Of a stretch of DNA of 14,867 bases, positions 7,456-13,745 are shown one piece after another (the stretch's first letter is position 1; each line of letters begins with the position of its first letter). Position numbers and translations under genes: made by a program. A model generated the notes under the pieces. The model saw only the letters and a program-made list of their open reading frames with translations, did not search any database and was not told the origin of the DNA. This DNA is from Vermiphilus sp. (GTDB taxonomy: Bacteria; Ratteibacteria; UBA8468; B48-G9; JAFGKM01). Location: positions 1 to 14,867 of the forward strand of contig DYKC01000020.1 in assembly GCA_020722825.1 (NCBI GenBank). The letters are read 5' to 3'.

Positions 7456-7943
7456 AACAGAGAATCAGGATATATGGCGACGAGGTTTTAAGAAAGACGG
7501 CAAGTGATGTTAAAAACATAGATAGGAATATTGCCAAACTGATAAAAAACATGCGTGATACAATGAAGTCCGCAGGTGGAATTGGTCTAGCGGCTACCCA
7601 GGTTGGTGTTTTGGCAAATGTTTTCCTTGCTCTGGATAAAGACAGAGACAGAATTATTACTGCTATAAATCCAAGACTGGAAGATATTAATGGTAAAGAG
7701 ATTGATGTAGAAGGTTGTTTGAGTTTTCCTGAGATATACATTTATATAGAGAGAGCGAGTAAGGTTGTTTTGAAGGCACTGGATGAACAGAGCAAAGAAT
7801 TTATTATAGAAGCGAAGGGTCTGCTTGCAAGATGCATCCAGCATGAGATTGACCATCTCCACGGACGCCTGATAATTGATTATGCCTCTGACGCCGAAAA
7901 GGAATTTTGGAAGGAGAAGTTAGACCAACTTCAAAAAAAATGA
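7452..7943 (+). CDS. def: Peptide deformylase
   Basis: It removes the formyl group from the N-terminal methionine of nascent proteins; it is a metal-dependent enzyme acting at the ribosome exit. All three family motifs are present in the 163 residues: GIGLAATQVG (43-52), EGCLS (87-91, C89 a metal ligand) and QHEIDH (130-135, H131 and H135 metal ligands, E132 the general base). The GTG start at 7452 overlaps the thiC TGA in a GTGA arrangement. No strong Shine-Dalgarno sequence precedes it, so translational coupling to thiC is likely. The usual neighbour fmt is absent; nadB follows with another 4-base overlap. The length is typical of bacterial deformylases. Confidence 0.97.
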   Translation: MKQRIRIYGDEVLRKTASDVKNIDRNIAKLIKNMRDTMKSAGGIGLAATQVGVLANVFLALDKDRDRIITAINPRLEDINGKEIDVEGCLSFPEIYIYIERASKVVLKALDEQSKEFIIEAKGLLARCIQHEIDHLHGRLIIDYASDAEKEFWKEKLDQLQKK

Positions 7944-9535
7944 TACCAAACTCTCTCATTTCTTTTAATACAGAAAAATTACACTGCGAAGAAATTGATT
8001 TTCTTGTTGTCGGTGGTGGTATTGCTGGCATGGCTGTATCTCTTGAATTAAAAAATTTCAATACGGTTCTTCTTTATAAAAATGGAATTAGTGAAACCTG
8101 TACCTATAACGCCCAGGGGGGGATTGCATGTGCAGTCTCCGACTGGGATTCTCCTGAAAAACACAAAGAGGATACGATGGCAACAGGTAGCGGCATCGCA
8201 AACCCTGCCGCCGTGGAGATACTTGTCAGAGAAGGCATTGACAGGATTAAAGACCTTGTCTCTATGGGCATTGTTTTTGATGGAGATAAAAGCGGATATC
8301 ATTTTACAAGAGAAGGAGGACATACCTGCAAGAGGATTCTTCATATAGAGGGTGATTCAACAGGAAGGAAAATAGCTGAGTTTATGTATAAAAAGGTTGC
8401 ATCTGAAAGGAAGATCAGGATTCTGCACTCTCATTTTCTTGTTGATTTTATATCACAGGAGAATAGAATAACAGGTGCGCTTGTTTATAACGAAAACGAA
8501 ATGAAATTTCTTATTTTCAGAGCCAAGGCTTTTATCCTCGCTTCCGGGGGTGCCGGGAATATCTTTCAAGAAACTACAAATCCTTCAGGAATAACAGGAG
8601 ATGGTATAGCGGCGGCATATCGCTGCGGAGCGGTACTTGAGGACCTTGAATTCTACCAGTTTCATCCCACGACTTTTTACCAGGCAGGCGCACCGCGCTT
8701 TTTAATTTCAGAGAGCGTGAGAGGGGAAGGCGGGATTCTGAAGAACCTAAATGGCGAAAGATTTATGTTGGATTACCATCCTGCTGGTGAACTTGCCCCC
8801 AGAGATATCGTTACGCGGGCAATTATTGACCAGATGAAAATAACAGGGGCAAATTGCGTTTATCTTGACCTGCAGGGTATAAAAGATAATATCAGAAGAA
8901 GATTTCCCACGATATACAATTTTTGCCGACGTTATGGAATTGACCCAAACAAGCAGTTGATCCCGGTGAGACCTGCGGCACACTACTTTATGGGTGGTGT
9001 TAAGACGGACCTGTGGGGCAAAACAAACATTGAAAATCTTTATGCTTGCGGGGAAGTTGCCTGTACTGGTGTTCACGGAGCCAATCGTCTGGCGAGCAAC
9101 TCGCTACTTGAAGGTCTTGTGTTTGGTTGGCGGGTAGGTAAAAAGTGTATTGAGGTCAGTGGTACGAAATTACCCCGGCTTAAAATGAAAAATATCTTTC
9201 CGCGGAAAGCAGACATACTTATTGACAAGGAGGACCTAAAAAGGTCTATAAGAAGTCTGATGTGGAGAAATGTTGGCATTGAAAGAGATGAAAGTCATCT
9301 TCGGATAGCGGAGGATAAACTTATTGACTGGACAAAATATGCATTCCTGAAGGAATTTTCAGACAGGACATGGTTTGAAACCCTGAATATGTTGATTGTC
9401 GCAATACTTATTACGAAGGCTGCTTCTGCCAGAAAAGAAAGCAGAGGGACACATTTCAGAAAAGACTATCCCGAAGAAGACAACAAAAATTGGAAGAAGC
9501 ATATAACTATCAGCAGAAATGGAATGGATATATAA
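7940..9535 (+). CDS. nadB: L-aspartate oxidase
   Basis: It oxidises L-aspartate to iminoaspartate, the first step of de novo NAD synthesis before quinolinate synthase NadA. In anaerobes fumarate can replace oxygen as electron acceptor. The 531-residue flavoprotein shows the dinucleotide-binding GGGIAG (25-30), NAQGGIA (57-63), HFTREGGHTCKRILH (121-135), ASGGAGNIF (201-209), QFHPTTF (240-246), SESVRGEGG (257-265), LAPRDIVTRA (285-294, holding the expected active-site Arg) and a C-terminal FAD-capping GEVACTGVHGANRLASNSLL. HYFMGGV (348-354) and the C-terminal helical domain around MWRNVGIERDE favour NadB over a fumarate reductase flavoprotein, which shares the same fold. The ATG at 7940 overlaps the def stop as ATGA; a TTG at 7907 would extend the protein by 11 residues into def. 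nadA and nadC are not in the window. Confidence 0.93.
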   Translation: MIPNSLISFNTEKLHCEEIDFLVVGGGIAGMAVSLELKNFNTVLLYKNGISETCTYNAQGGIACAVSDWDSPEKHKEDTMATGSGIANPAAVEILVREGIDRIKDLVSMGIVFDGDKSGYHFTREGGHTCKRILHIEGDSTGRKIAEFMYKKVASERKIRILHSHFLVDFISQENRITGALVYNENEMKFLIFRAKAFILASGGAGNIFQETTNPSGITGDGIAAAYRCGAVLEDLEFYQFHPTTFYQAGAPRFLISESVRGEGGILKNLNGERFMLDYHPAGELAPRDIVTRAIIDQMKITGANCVYLDLQGIKDNIRRRFPTIYNFCRRYGIDPNKQLIPVRPAAHYFMGGVKTDLWGKTNIENLYACGEVACTGVHGANRLASNSLLEGLVFGWRVGKKCIEVSGTKLPRLKMKNIFPRKADILIDKEDLKRSIRSLMWRNVGIERDESHLRIAEDKLIDWTKYAFLKEFSDRTWFETLNMLIVAILITKAASARKESRGTHFRKDYPEEDNKNWKKHITISRNGMDI

Positions 9536-10945
9536 ATGAAAGATAAGTCGATAAAACAAAGGGCGAAAGATGTAAAGCAGAAACCTGAGGAAAGGATAAA
9601 AAATTTTCGTGAGGTGGCTGAAGGCTATACAGAAGAACAGGCTGTGTTTGAATCCACCAGATGTTTGCAGTGTAGAAAACCTCCGTGTGTAAAGGGCTGT
9701 CCTGTAGAAATAGATATACCTGGTTTTATAAAGAAAATCAGTGAAAAGAAATTTGATGAGGCCCTTAATGTTATTTACAATACAAACTTACTGCCGGCAA
9801 TATGCGGGAGGGTTTGTCCTCAGGAAACGCAGTGTGAAGAACGTTGTACTCTGGCGAGGAAAGGACAACCTATTGCAATAGGCAAACTTGAAAGGTATGT
9901 TGCAGACAGAGGTGGACAGCATATCTCCTATTCCGTGCCTGCGGACAGGTCTGTTATGCGCCATAAGGTTGCGGTGGTAGGTTCGGGTCCTGCAGGTCTG
10001 GCTTGTGCTGCAGAACTTGCAAAGTGCGGGGTTAAGGTTACAATCTTTGAAGCATTGCATGAGCCGGGGGGGGTGCTGACTTATGGTATACCTGAATTCC
10101 GTCTGCCCAAAAAGGTTGTCAAAAGGGAAATTGACCTTCTTGTCAAACTTGGAGTGGAAATAAAGACGGATATGATAATAGGAAAAACGCTGACAGTTGA
10201 TGACCTTTTTACGATGGGATACAGGTCTGTTTTCATAGGTTCAGGTGCGGGTCTTCCTTCTTTCATGGGAGTGCCTGGAGAAAATTTACTGAGGGTATAT
10301 TCAGCCAACGAATTTTTAACCAGGGTAAACCTGATGAAGGGATACCTTTTTCCCGAGTATGATACTCCTGTTATAACTGGAGAAAGGGTTGCAGTAATAG
10401 GAGGTGGTAATGTCGCTATGGATTCCGCAAGGTCTGCCCTGAGACTTGGAGCGAAAGAAGTCTATGTTCTTTACAGGAGAACAGAGAATGAAATGCCTGC
10501 AAGGAAGGAGGAATATGAACATGCACTGGAAGAAGGAATAAAATTTGCATTTCTTGTTCAGCCGCGTGAAATATTAGGTGATGAGAACGGGTATGTAAAT
10601 GGTATAAAGGTGATACATAATGAGTTGGGTGAGCCGGATGAAAGCGGCAGACCCAGACCTGTACCTATACCTGATACCGAAGAGATTATACCCGTTGATT
10701 CTGTTATAGTGGCAATAGGTCAAAATCCCAGTCCGCTTATTCCCGCAACGTACAGCAATCTTAAAACCGGGAGAAAGGGCAATATTGAGGTAGACGAAGA
10801 AACATGTGAAACAAACGTTCCATGGATTTTTGCCGGCGGTGACATAGCCACGGGTGCGGCAACGGTTATAAGCGCAATGGGGATGGGCAGAAAATCTGCC
10901 AGAAGCATTCTGAAACGTTTGCAAAATCCAGAAACTGATAAATAG
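9536..10945 (+). CDS. gltD: GltD-like NADPH-dependent glutamate synthase small subunit / NfnB-type flavoprotein
   Basis: This FAD and iron-sulfur protein moves electrons between NAD(P)H and a partner. The 469 residues match GltD (E. coli 472). The N-terminal domain carries eight cysteines in two groups, C43/C46/C51/C55 (CLQCRKPPCVKGC) and C90/C94/C100/C104 (CGRVCPQETQCEERC), as expected for two [4Fe-4S] clusters. FAD binding is GSGPAG (150-154 region) followed by GGVLTYGIPEFRLPK (178-192). NADPH binding is GGGNVAMDSAR (289-299) with RR at 314-315. The C-terminal FAGGDIATGAATVISAMGMGRKSA closes the FAD site. The ATG directly follows the nadB stop with only a weak ribosome site, implying coupling. 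No GltB large subunit and no NfnA/SudB electron-transfer subunit is in the window. It could therefore be a stand-alone homotetrameric GltA-type enzyme, or a subunit whose partner lies elsewhere. Confidence 0.85.
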   Translation: MKDKSIKQRAKDVKQKPEERIKNFREVAEGYTEEQAVFESTRCLQCRKPPCVKGCPVEIDIPGFIKKISEKKFDEALNVIYNTNLLPAICGRVCPQETQCEERCTLARKGQPIAIGKLERYVADRGGQHISYSVPADRSVMRHKVAVVGSGPAGLACAAELAKCGVKVTIFEALHEPGGVLTYGIPEFRLPKKVVKREIDLLVKLGVEIKTDMIIGKTLTVDDLFTMGYRSVFIGSGAGLPSFMGVPGENLLRVYSANEFLTRVNLMKGYLFPEYDTPVITGERVAVIGGGNVAMDSARSALRLGAKEVYVLYRRTENEMPARKEEYEHALEEGIKFAFLVQPREILGDENGYVNGIKVIHNELGEPDESGRPRPVPIPDTEEIIPVDSVIVAIGQNPSPLIPATYSNLKTGRKGNIEVDEETCETNVPWIFAGGDIATGAATVISAMGMGRKSARSILKRLQNPETDK

Positions 10946-10962
10946 AAGGTTAAATAAACCTT
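10946..10962 (+). terminator. Weak inverted repeat immediately after gltD
   Basis: AAGGTT (10946-10951) and AACCTT (10957-10962) form a perfect 6-bp inverted repeat with a 5-nt loop, starting at the base after the gltD TAG. The stem is AT-rich and no T-run follows, so as an intrinsic terminator it is poor. It is listed because it is the only dyad at the 3' end of the seven-gene block. It may instead be the outer edge of the adjacent dispersed-repeat remnant. Confidence 0.2.
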
Positions 10963-10994
10963 GATAGCTCTTCACAAAACACTCGCAACGACAG
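10963..10994 (-). repeat. Possible remnant of a dispersed CTCGCAATGACA-type repeat
   Basis: The plus strand reads GATAGCT, then TCTTCAC, then an A-rich stretch, then CTCGCAACGACAG. From memory, many unrelated bacterial genomes carry a short dispersed palindromic repeat of the form GATTGCTTCGTCAC followed by CTCGCAATGACAG. Order, spacing (32 versus about 34 nt) and most positions agree. The inner palindrome is degraded here, and only one copy is in the window, so repetition itself is not demonstrated. No transposase is nearby. Strand is given for the reading that starts CTGTCGTTGCGAG. Confidence 0.35.
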
Positions 10995-11036
10995 CATTGG
11001 TTTACACCCCTTTTTCAGGAATCTCACAACAGAACA

Positions 11037-11065
11037 TTGACACATATGAGAGGATGTGTTAATTT
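11037..11065 (+). promoter_or_regulatory. Probable sigma-70-type promoter of the slipin-tyrA-proBA block
   Basis: TTGACA at 11037-11042 is a perfect -35 hexamer. A 17-nt spacer ends in TGT, and TAATTT at 11060-11065 serves as -10. The TG one base before the -10 makes an extended -10 that would compensate for the weak hexamer (3 of 6). The predicted start is near 11072, leaving a leader of about 158 nt before the ATG at 11230. It is the best promoter seen in the 284-nt gap after gltD. Confidence 0.55.
11040..11059. promoter_or_regulatory. Dyad in the promoter spacer, possible operator
   Basis: ACACAT (11040-11045) and ATGTGT (11054-11059) are perfect inverted copies separated by 8 nt. They span from inside the -35 hexamer to the base before the -10. 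A symmetric site here would let a dimeric repressor block RNA polymerase. The half-sites are short, so chance is possible. No regulator gene is in the window to pair with it. Confidence 0.3.
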
Positions 11066-11102
11066 TTAAGGATAGAAAAACAAAATCGTAACCCCTCGCT
11101 AC

Positions 11103-11198
11103 AAAAGACAGGAGGTTCGGGAGTTGGTATTGAAAGTTCGGCAAAGACAAAAGCAGGGAAAGGTTTTTCCGAATCTCTAAACCCTAATCCTGTCTTTT
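11103..11198 (+). ncRNA. Candidate structured leader RNA upstream of the slipin gene
   Basis: AAAAGACAGGA (11103-11113) is perfectly complementary to TCCTGTCTTTT (11188-11198). Stacked directly on it, GGTTCGG (11114-11120) pairs with CCGAATC (11169-11175) with one G-U, leaving a 12-nt bulge at 11176-11187. Together this makes an 18-bp bulged stem. Inside lies a further GGAAA/TTTCC hairpin (11157-11161 with 11166-11170) that competes for 11169-11170. A second pairing partner for CCGAATCTC (11169-11177) is GAGTTCGG at 11204-11211, only 4 nt before the ribosome site AAAGGAG (11215-11221). GTTCGG occurs three times (11115, 11136, 11206). The element lies inside the leader expected from the 11037 promoter, and matches no riboswitch family I recognise. 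It might instead be a decayed inverted-repeat element, but no target-site duplication is visible. Confidence 0.45.
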
Positions 11199-11229
11199 AA
11201 AAAGAGTTCGGGGGAAAGGAGAGAGAAAC

Positions 11230-11979
11230 ATGGGAGCAATAGGACTGGTAATTGGTGTTGTTGTGTTTATTTTTCTGGCAAATGCAATCAAGATAGTGAA
11301 TGAGTATGAGAGAGGAGTCATTTTCAGACTTGGCAGGCTTGTTGGAGCAAGGGGGCCAGGGCTTTTTTTCGTTTTTCCGATTGTTGAGAGGATGGTAAAA
11401 GTAAGCCTGAGGACGATAACTTTTGATGTAACGCCACAGGAGGTAATGACACGGGACAACGTACCCATAAAAATAAACGCCGTTGTATGGTTCCGGGTTA
11501 TGGACCCAGCAAAATCTGTCGTTTCGGTTGAGAACTATCATATGGCGACTATGCAAATTGCCCAGACCACGTTAAGAGGGATTGCCGGGCAGTTTGAACT
11601 TGACCAGATACTTTCAGAGAGGAACATGGTAAACCAGCAATTGCAGCAGATAATAGATGAACAGACCGACCCGTGGGGAATAAAAGTCAGTATCGTTGAG
11701 ATAAAAGAAGTGGAACTTCCTGAGACGATGAAGCGTTCTATGGCAAGACAGGCTGAGGTTGAAAGAGACAGACGTGCAAAGGTTATCAACGCCGAAGGTG
11801 AATACCAAGCATCAGAGAAACTTATGAAGGCAGCAAAAATTCTTGCTACCGAGCCGATTGCCCTTCAATTGAGATTTCTGCAGACCGCTGCGGAGATTTC
11901 TGCAGAGAAAAATTCAACGATACTCTTCCCTCTACCTATAGAACTGTTGAAGTTTTTTGACAGGGATTCCAAAAAGTAA
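11230..11979 (+). CDS. Slipin/stomatin-family SPFH membrane protein
   Basis: The 249-residue protein is a prokaryotic stomatin-like (slipin) protein, a membrane-anchored scaffold thought to form oligomeric rings and organise or protect membrane domains. A hydrophobic segment at about residues 2-20 (GAIGLVIGVVVFIFLANAI) anchors it. The SPFH domain follows, with YERGVIFRLGRL, GPGLFFVFP, VTPQEVMTRDNVPI and LRGIAGQFELDQILSER. Next comes a charged, coiled-coil-prone helix (MARQAEVERDRRAKVINAEGE) and a short tail ending LFPLPIELLKFF. The ATG at 11230 has AAAGGAG at 11215-11221. Bacterial slipin genes are often paired with nfeD (membrane protease/OB protein), but none lies on either side; tyrA follows after 23 nt. 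Its long leader suggests separate regulation. HflK/HflC and FtsH-associated proteins are the main alternatives, but the sequence fits the slipin pattern better. Confidence 0.9.
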   Translation: MGAIGLVIGVVVFIFLANAIKIVNEYERGVIFRLGRLVGARGPGLFFVFPIVERMVKVSLRTITFDVTPQEVMTRDNVPIKINAVVWFRVMDPAKSVVSVENYHMATMQIAQTTLRGIAGQFELDQILSERNMVNQQLQQIIDEQTDPWGIKVSIVEIKEVELPETMKRSMARQAEVERDRRAKVINAEGEYQASEKLMKAAKILATEPIALQLRFLQTAAEISAEKNSTILFPLPIELLKFFDRDSKK

Positions 11980-12002
11980 CTGACCTTATCTCTATATGAG
12001 AT

Positions 12003-12878
12003 ATGAGTAAATTTAAAAATGTCGGGATTGTCGGATTGGGGTTGATAGGTGGTTCTCTGGCACTGGAGATTAAGAAACGGGGTATAGCGGTTTGTGTCAC
12101 AGGGTTCAGCAAAAGACTTTCCACTCTTAAAAAGGCAAAAGAGCAGGGACTGATAGATGAATATCTTGTTAACTTTGAAGATGGATTGAAAGACCTGGAT
12201 TTTCTGGTAATAGCGACACCCATAAATGTTATAAAAAATTATTTTGTTCAAATAAAGAGATGTAAACCTGCCCTTTTTGTTATTGACGTTGCCAGTGTTA
12301 AGGAAAGGGTGGTAAAAGATGCAGATGCAATTTTAGGGTGGAATTCAAATTTTGTGAGTTGTCATCCCATAGCAGGTTCAGAAAAAAGCGGAATAGATGC
12401 TGTTAAAGAGCGTCTTTTTGAAAACAAATTTGTTATAGTAACACCGTCAGAACATACGAGGGAAGAAAACCTATTAAAGGTAAAAGAATTTTGGAGGTTA
12501 CTCGGTTCCATACCTGTTATTATGTCTCCTTCAGAACATGATAGACTGCTTGCCCTCACGAGTCATTTGCCTCATCTTGTGGTTTATTCTTTGATATCAC
12601 TGGTGGAAGAGTCAGGAGAAAAAAGAGAGAGATTGTCCAATTGTATAGGGACAGGTTTTCTTGACACTACAAGAATAGGTAAAAGCAGTCCTGAATTATG
12701 GACCGAGATATTTATGGCAAACAAGAAAAATCTGTTTTTCTGGATTTCAAAATTTGAACAGAACCTTTCAGAGATAAAAGAAATGCTTGGAAAAAACTCC
12801 TGTGAGAAGTTGACTGAAAAACTTAAAATTTTAAAACAGATAAGGGAAGAATTAGATGAAAAGGGAAGAGATATTTAA
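12003..12878 (+). CDS. tyrA: Prephenate dehydrogenase
   Basis: It oxidatively decarboxylates prephenate to 4-hydroxyphenylpyruvate for tyrosine. The 291 residues hold an N-terminal Rossmann domain with GLGLIGGSLA (11-20) and DVASVKE (95-101), the catalytic-region HPIAGSEKSG (121-130, H121 the expected catalytic His) and a helical dimerisation domain with SHLPHLV (187-193) and GFLDTTRIGKSSPELW, whose Arg is expected to bind substrate. There is no chorismate mutase or ACT domain, so it is the monofunctional form without that feedback module. The ATG at 12003 has only a weak ribosome site and sits behind a 5-bp dyad (ATCTC 11988-11992, GAGAT 11998-12002). The stop overlaps the next gene by 23 nt. 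An arogenate or cyclohexadienyl specificity cannot be ruled out by eye. Confidence 0.95.
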   Translation: MSKFKNVGIVGLGLIGGSLALEIKKRGIAVCVTGFSKRLSTLKKAKEQGLIDEYLVNFEDGLKDLDFLVIATPINVIKNYFVQIKRCKPALFVIDVASVKERVVKDADAILGWNSNFVSCHPIAGSEKSGIDAVKERLFENKFVIVTPSEHTREENLLKVKEFWRLLGSIPVIMSPSEHDRLLALTSHLPHLVVYSLISLVEESGEKRERLSNCIGTGFLDTTRIGKSSPELWTEIFMANKKNLFFWISKFEQNLSEIKEMLGKNSCEKLTEKLKILKQIREELDEKGRDI

Positions 12879-13653
12879 AAATTTTTCAAGGGCTGTTATT
12901 AAAATAGGAACGCAGGTATTAACTTCAGAAAACAACCGGCTTGATATGTCGGTAATTGAACATATTGTAGAACAGATTTGCTTTTTAAAGGAAAAGAATA
13001 TAGAGGTTATAGTAGTCACATCAGGTGCAATTGCCGCGGGTATGCAGGTTCTCGGGTGGAAAAAAAGGCCTGAAGATATAAGTAAACTCCAGGGTGCCGC
13101 AAGTATAGGACAGAGCAGGTTGATGAGGGTTTATGAGAGACTTTTCAAGGAGGAAGGGCTGAATGTCGGACAGATTTTATTGACGCGGGATATTTTTACC
13201 GTGCCTGAAAGGAAAAGGAATGCAAAGGAAACGATTACAACCTTACTCAGACTCAATGTTGTCCCGGTGATTAATGAAAATGATAGTGTTGCTGTAGATG
13301 AAATAAAATTTGGGGATAATGACACTCTGTCCGCATTTGTAACTGAACTTTTGGATGCAGATATACTTGTTATGATTACTGATGTTGACGGCCTGAGTGT
13401 TAATGACCCTAAGAGATATAAGGAGAGCAAGATTATAAGTGTTGTGCAGGACTTTGATAAAATGAATGAAACTGTTTATGCGGGTATTCCTTCAAGGCAG
13501 GGTATTGGCGGAATGAAGAGCAAGGTTGCGGCGGCCCGGTATGTGACGGAAAGAGGAAAATTCTGTATCATCTTGAATGGCAAAAAGATGTGGAGTATAA
13601 AAAAAGCTTTCAAAGGGGAGAAAATCGGAACTTTTTTTATCCCCGGAAATTAA
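12856..13653 (+). CDS. proB: Glutamate 5-kinase, PUA-less form
   Basis: It phosphorylates L-glutamate to glutamyl 5-phosphate, the first step of proline synthesis, and supplies ProA. The 265 residues form only the amino-acid-kinase domain: VIKIGTQVL (14-22, K16 phosphate-binding), TSGAIAAG (55-62), INENDSVAVDEI (139-150), FGDNDTLSA (152-160), TDVDGL (175-180) and GIGGMKSK for the nucleotide site. The C-terminal PUA domain of the E. coli enzyme (367 residues) is absent; the ORF ends naturally with TAA after IPGN, so this is a short-form enzyme and not a truncation. The ATG at 12856 lies inside tyrA, with an AGGGA ribosome site (about 12843-12847), implying coupled translation. proA follows after 66 nt. 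Confidence 0.95.
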   Translation: MKREEIFKNFSRAVIKIGTQVLTSENNRLDMSVIEHIVEQICFLKEKNIEVIVVTSGAIAAGMQVLGWKKRPEDISKLQGAASIGQSRLMRVYERLFKEEGLNVGQILLTRDIFTVPERKRNAKETITTLLRLNVVPVINENDSVAVDEIKFGDNDTLSAFVTELLDADILVMITDVDGLSVNDPKRYKESKIISVVQDFDKMNETVYAGIPSRQGIGGMKSKVAAARYVTERGKFCIILNGKKMWSIKKAFKGEKIGTFFIPGN

Positions 13654-13670
13654 AATTGGATGTTCTTTGT

Positions 13671-13745
13671 ATGACAGGAATAGAGATTTACGGATTACAT
13701 GGTTTTATGGGAGAAAGAGATGAACTGGAAAGAAAGAAATTTTGA
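13671..13745 (+). other. 24-codon ORF resembling the N-terminus of FolB, overlapping the proA start
   Basis: An ATG at 13671 opens a frame reading MTGIEIYGLHGF, then MGERDELERKKF, then TGA at 13743-13745. The order of a short beta-strand (IEIYGLHG) followed by E-x-x-E and a terminal basic-Phe stretch resembles the start of dihydroneopterin aldolase, such as S. aureus FolB with GYHGALSAENEIGQIF. The frame stops after 24 residues, and nothing FolB-like continues beyond it. It overlaps proA by 26 nt in another frame, and has no strong ribosome site. It may be a relic of a deleted folB, a translated leader that couples to proA, or chance. Confidence 0.2.

Noticed and set aside
7907..7939. TTG start extending NadB by 11 residues
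   Set aside because: The ATG at 7940 gives the normal family N-terminus and a standard ATGA coupling with def.
10950..11150. 66-residue minus-strand ORF in the gltD-slipin gap
   Set aside because: No recognisable domain and no clear ribosome site; it runs through the repeat remnant and the promoter candidate.
11103..11198. Miniature inverted-repeat transposable element
   Set aside because: The 11-bp ends look like terminal repeats, but no target-site duplication is visible and the inner segments also pair, which fits an RNA structure better. It stays open until genome copies are counted.
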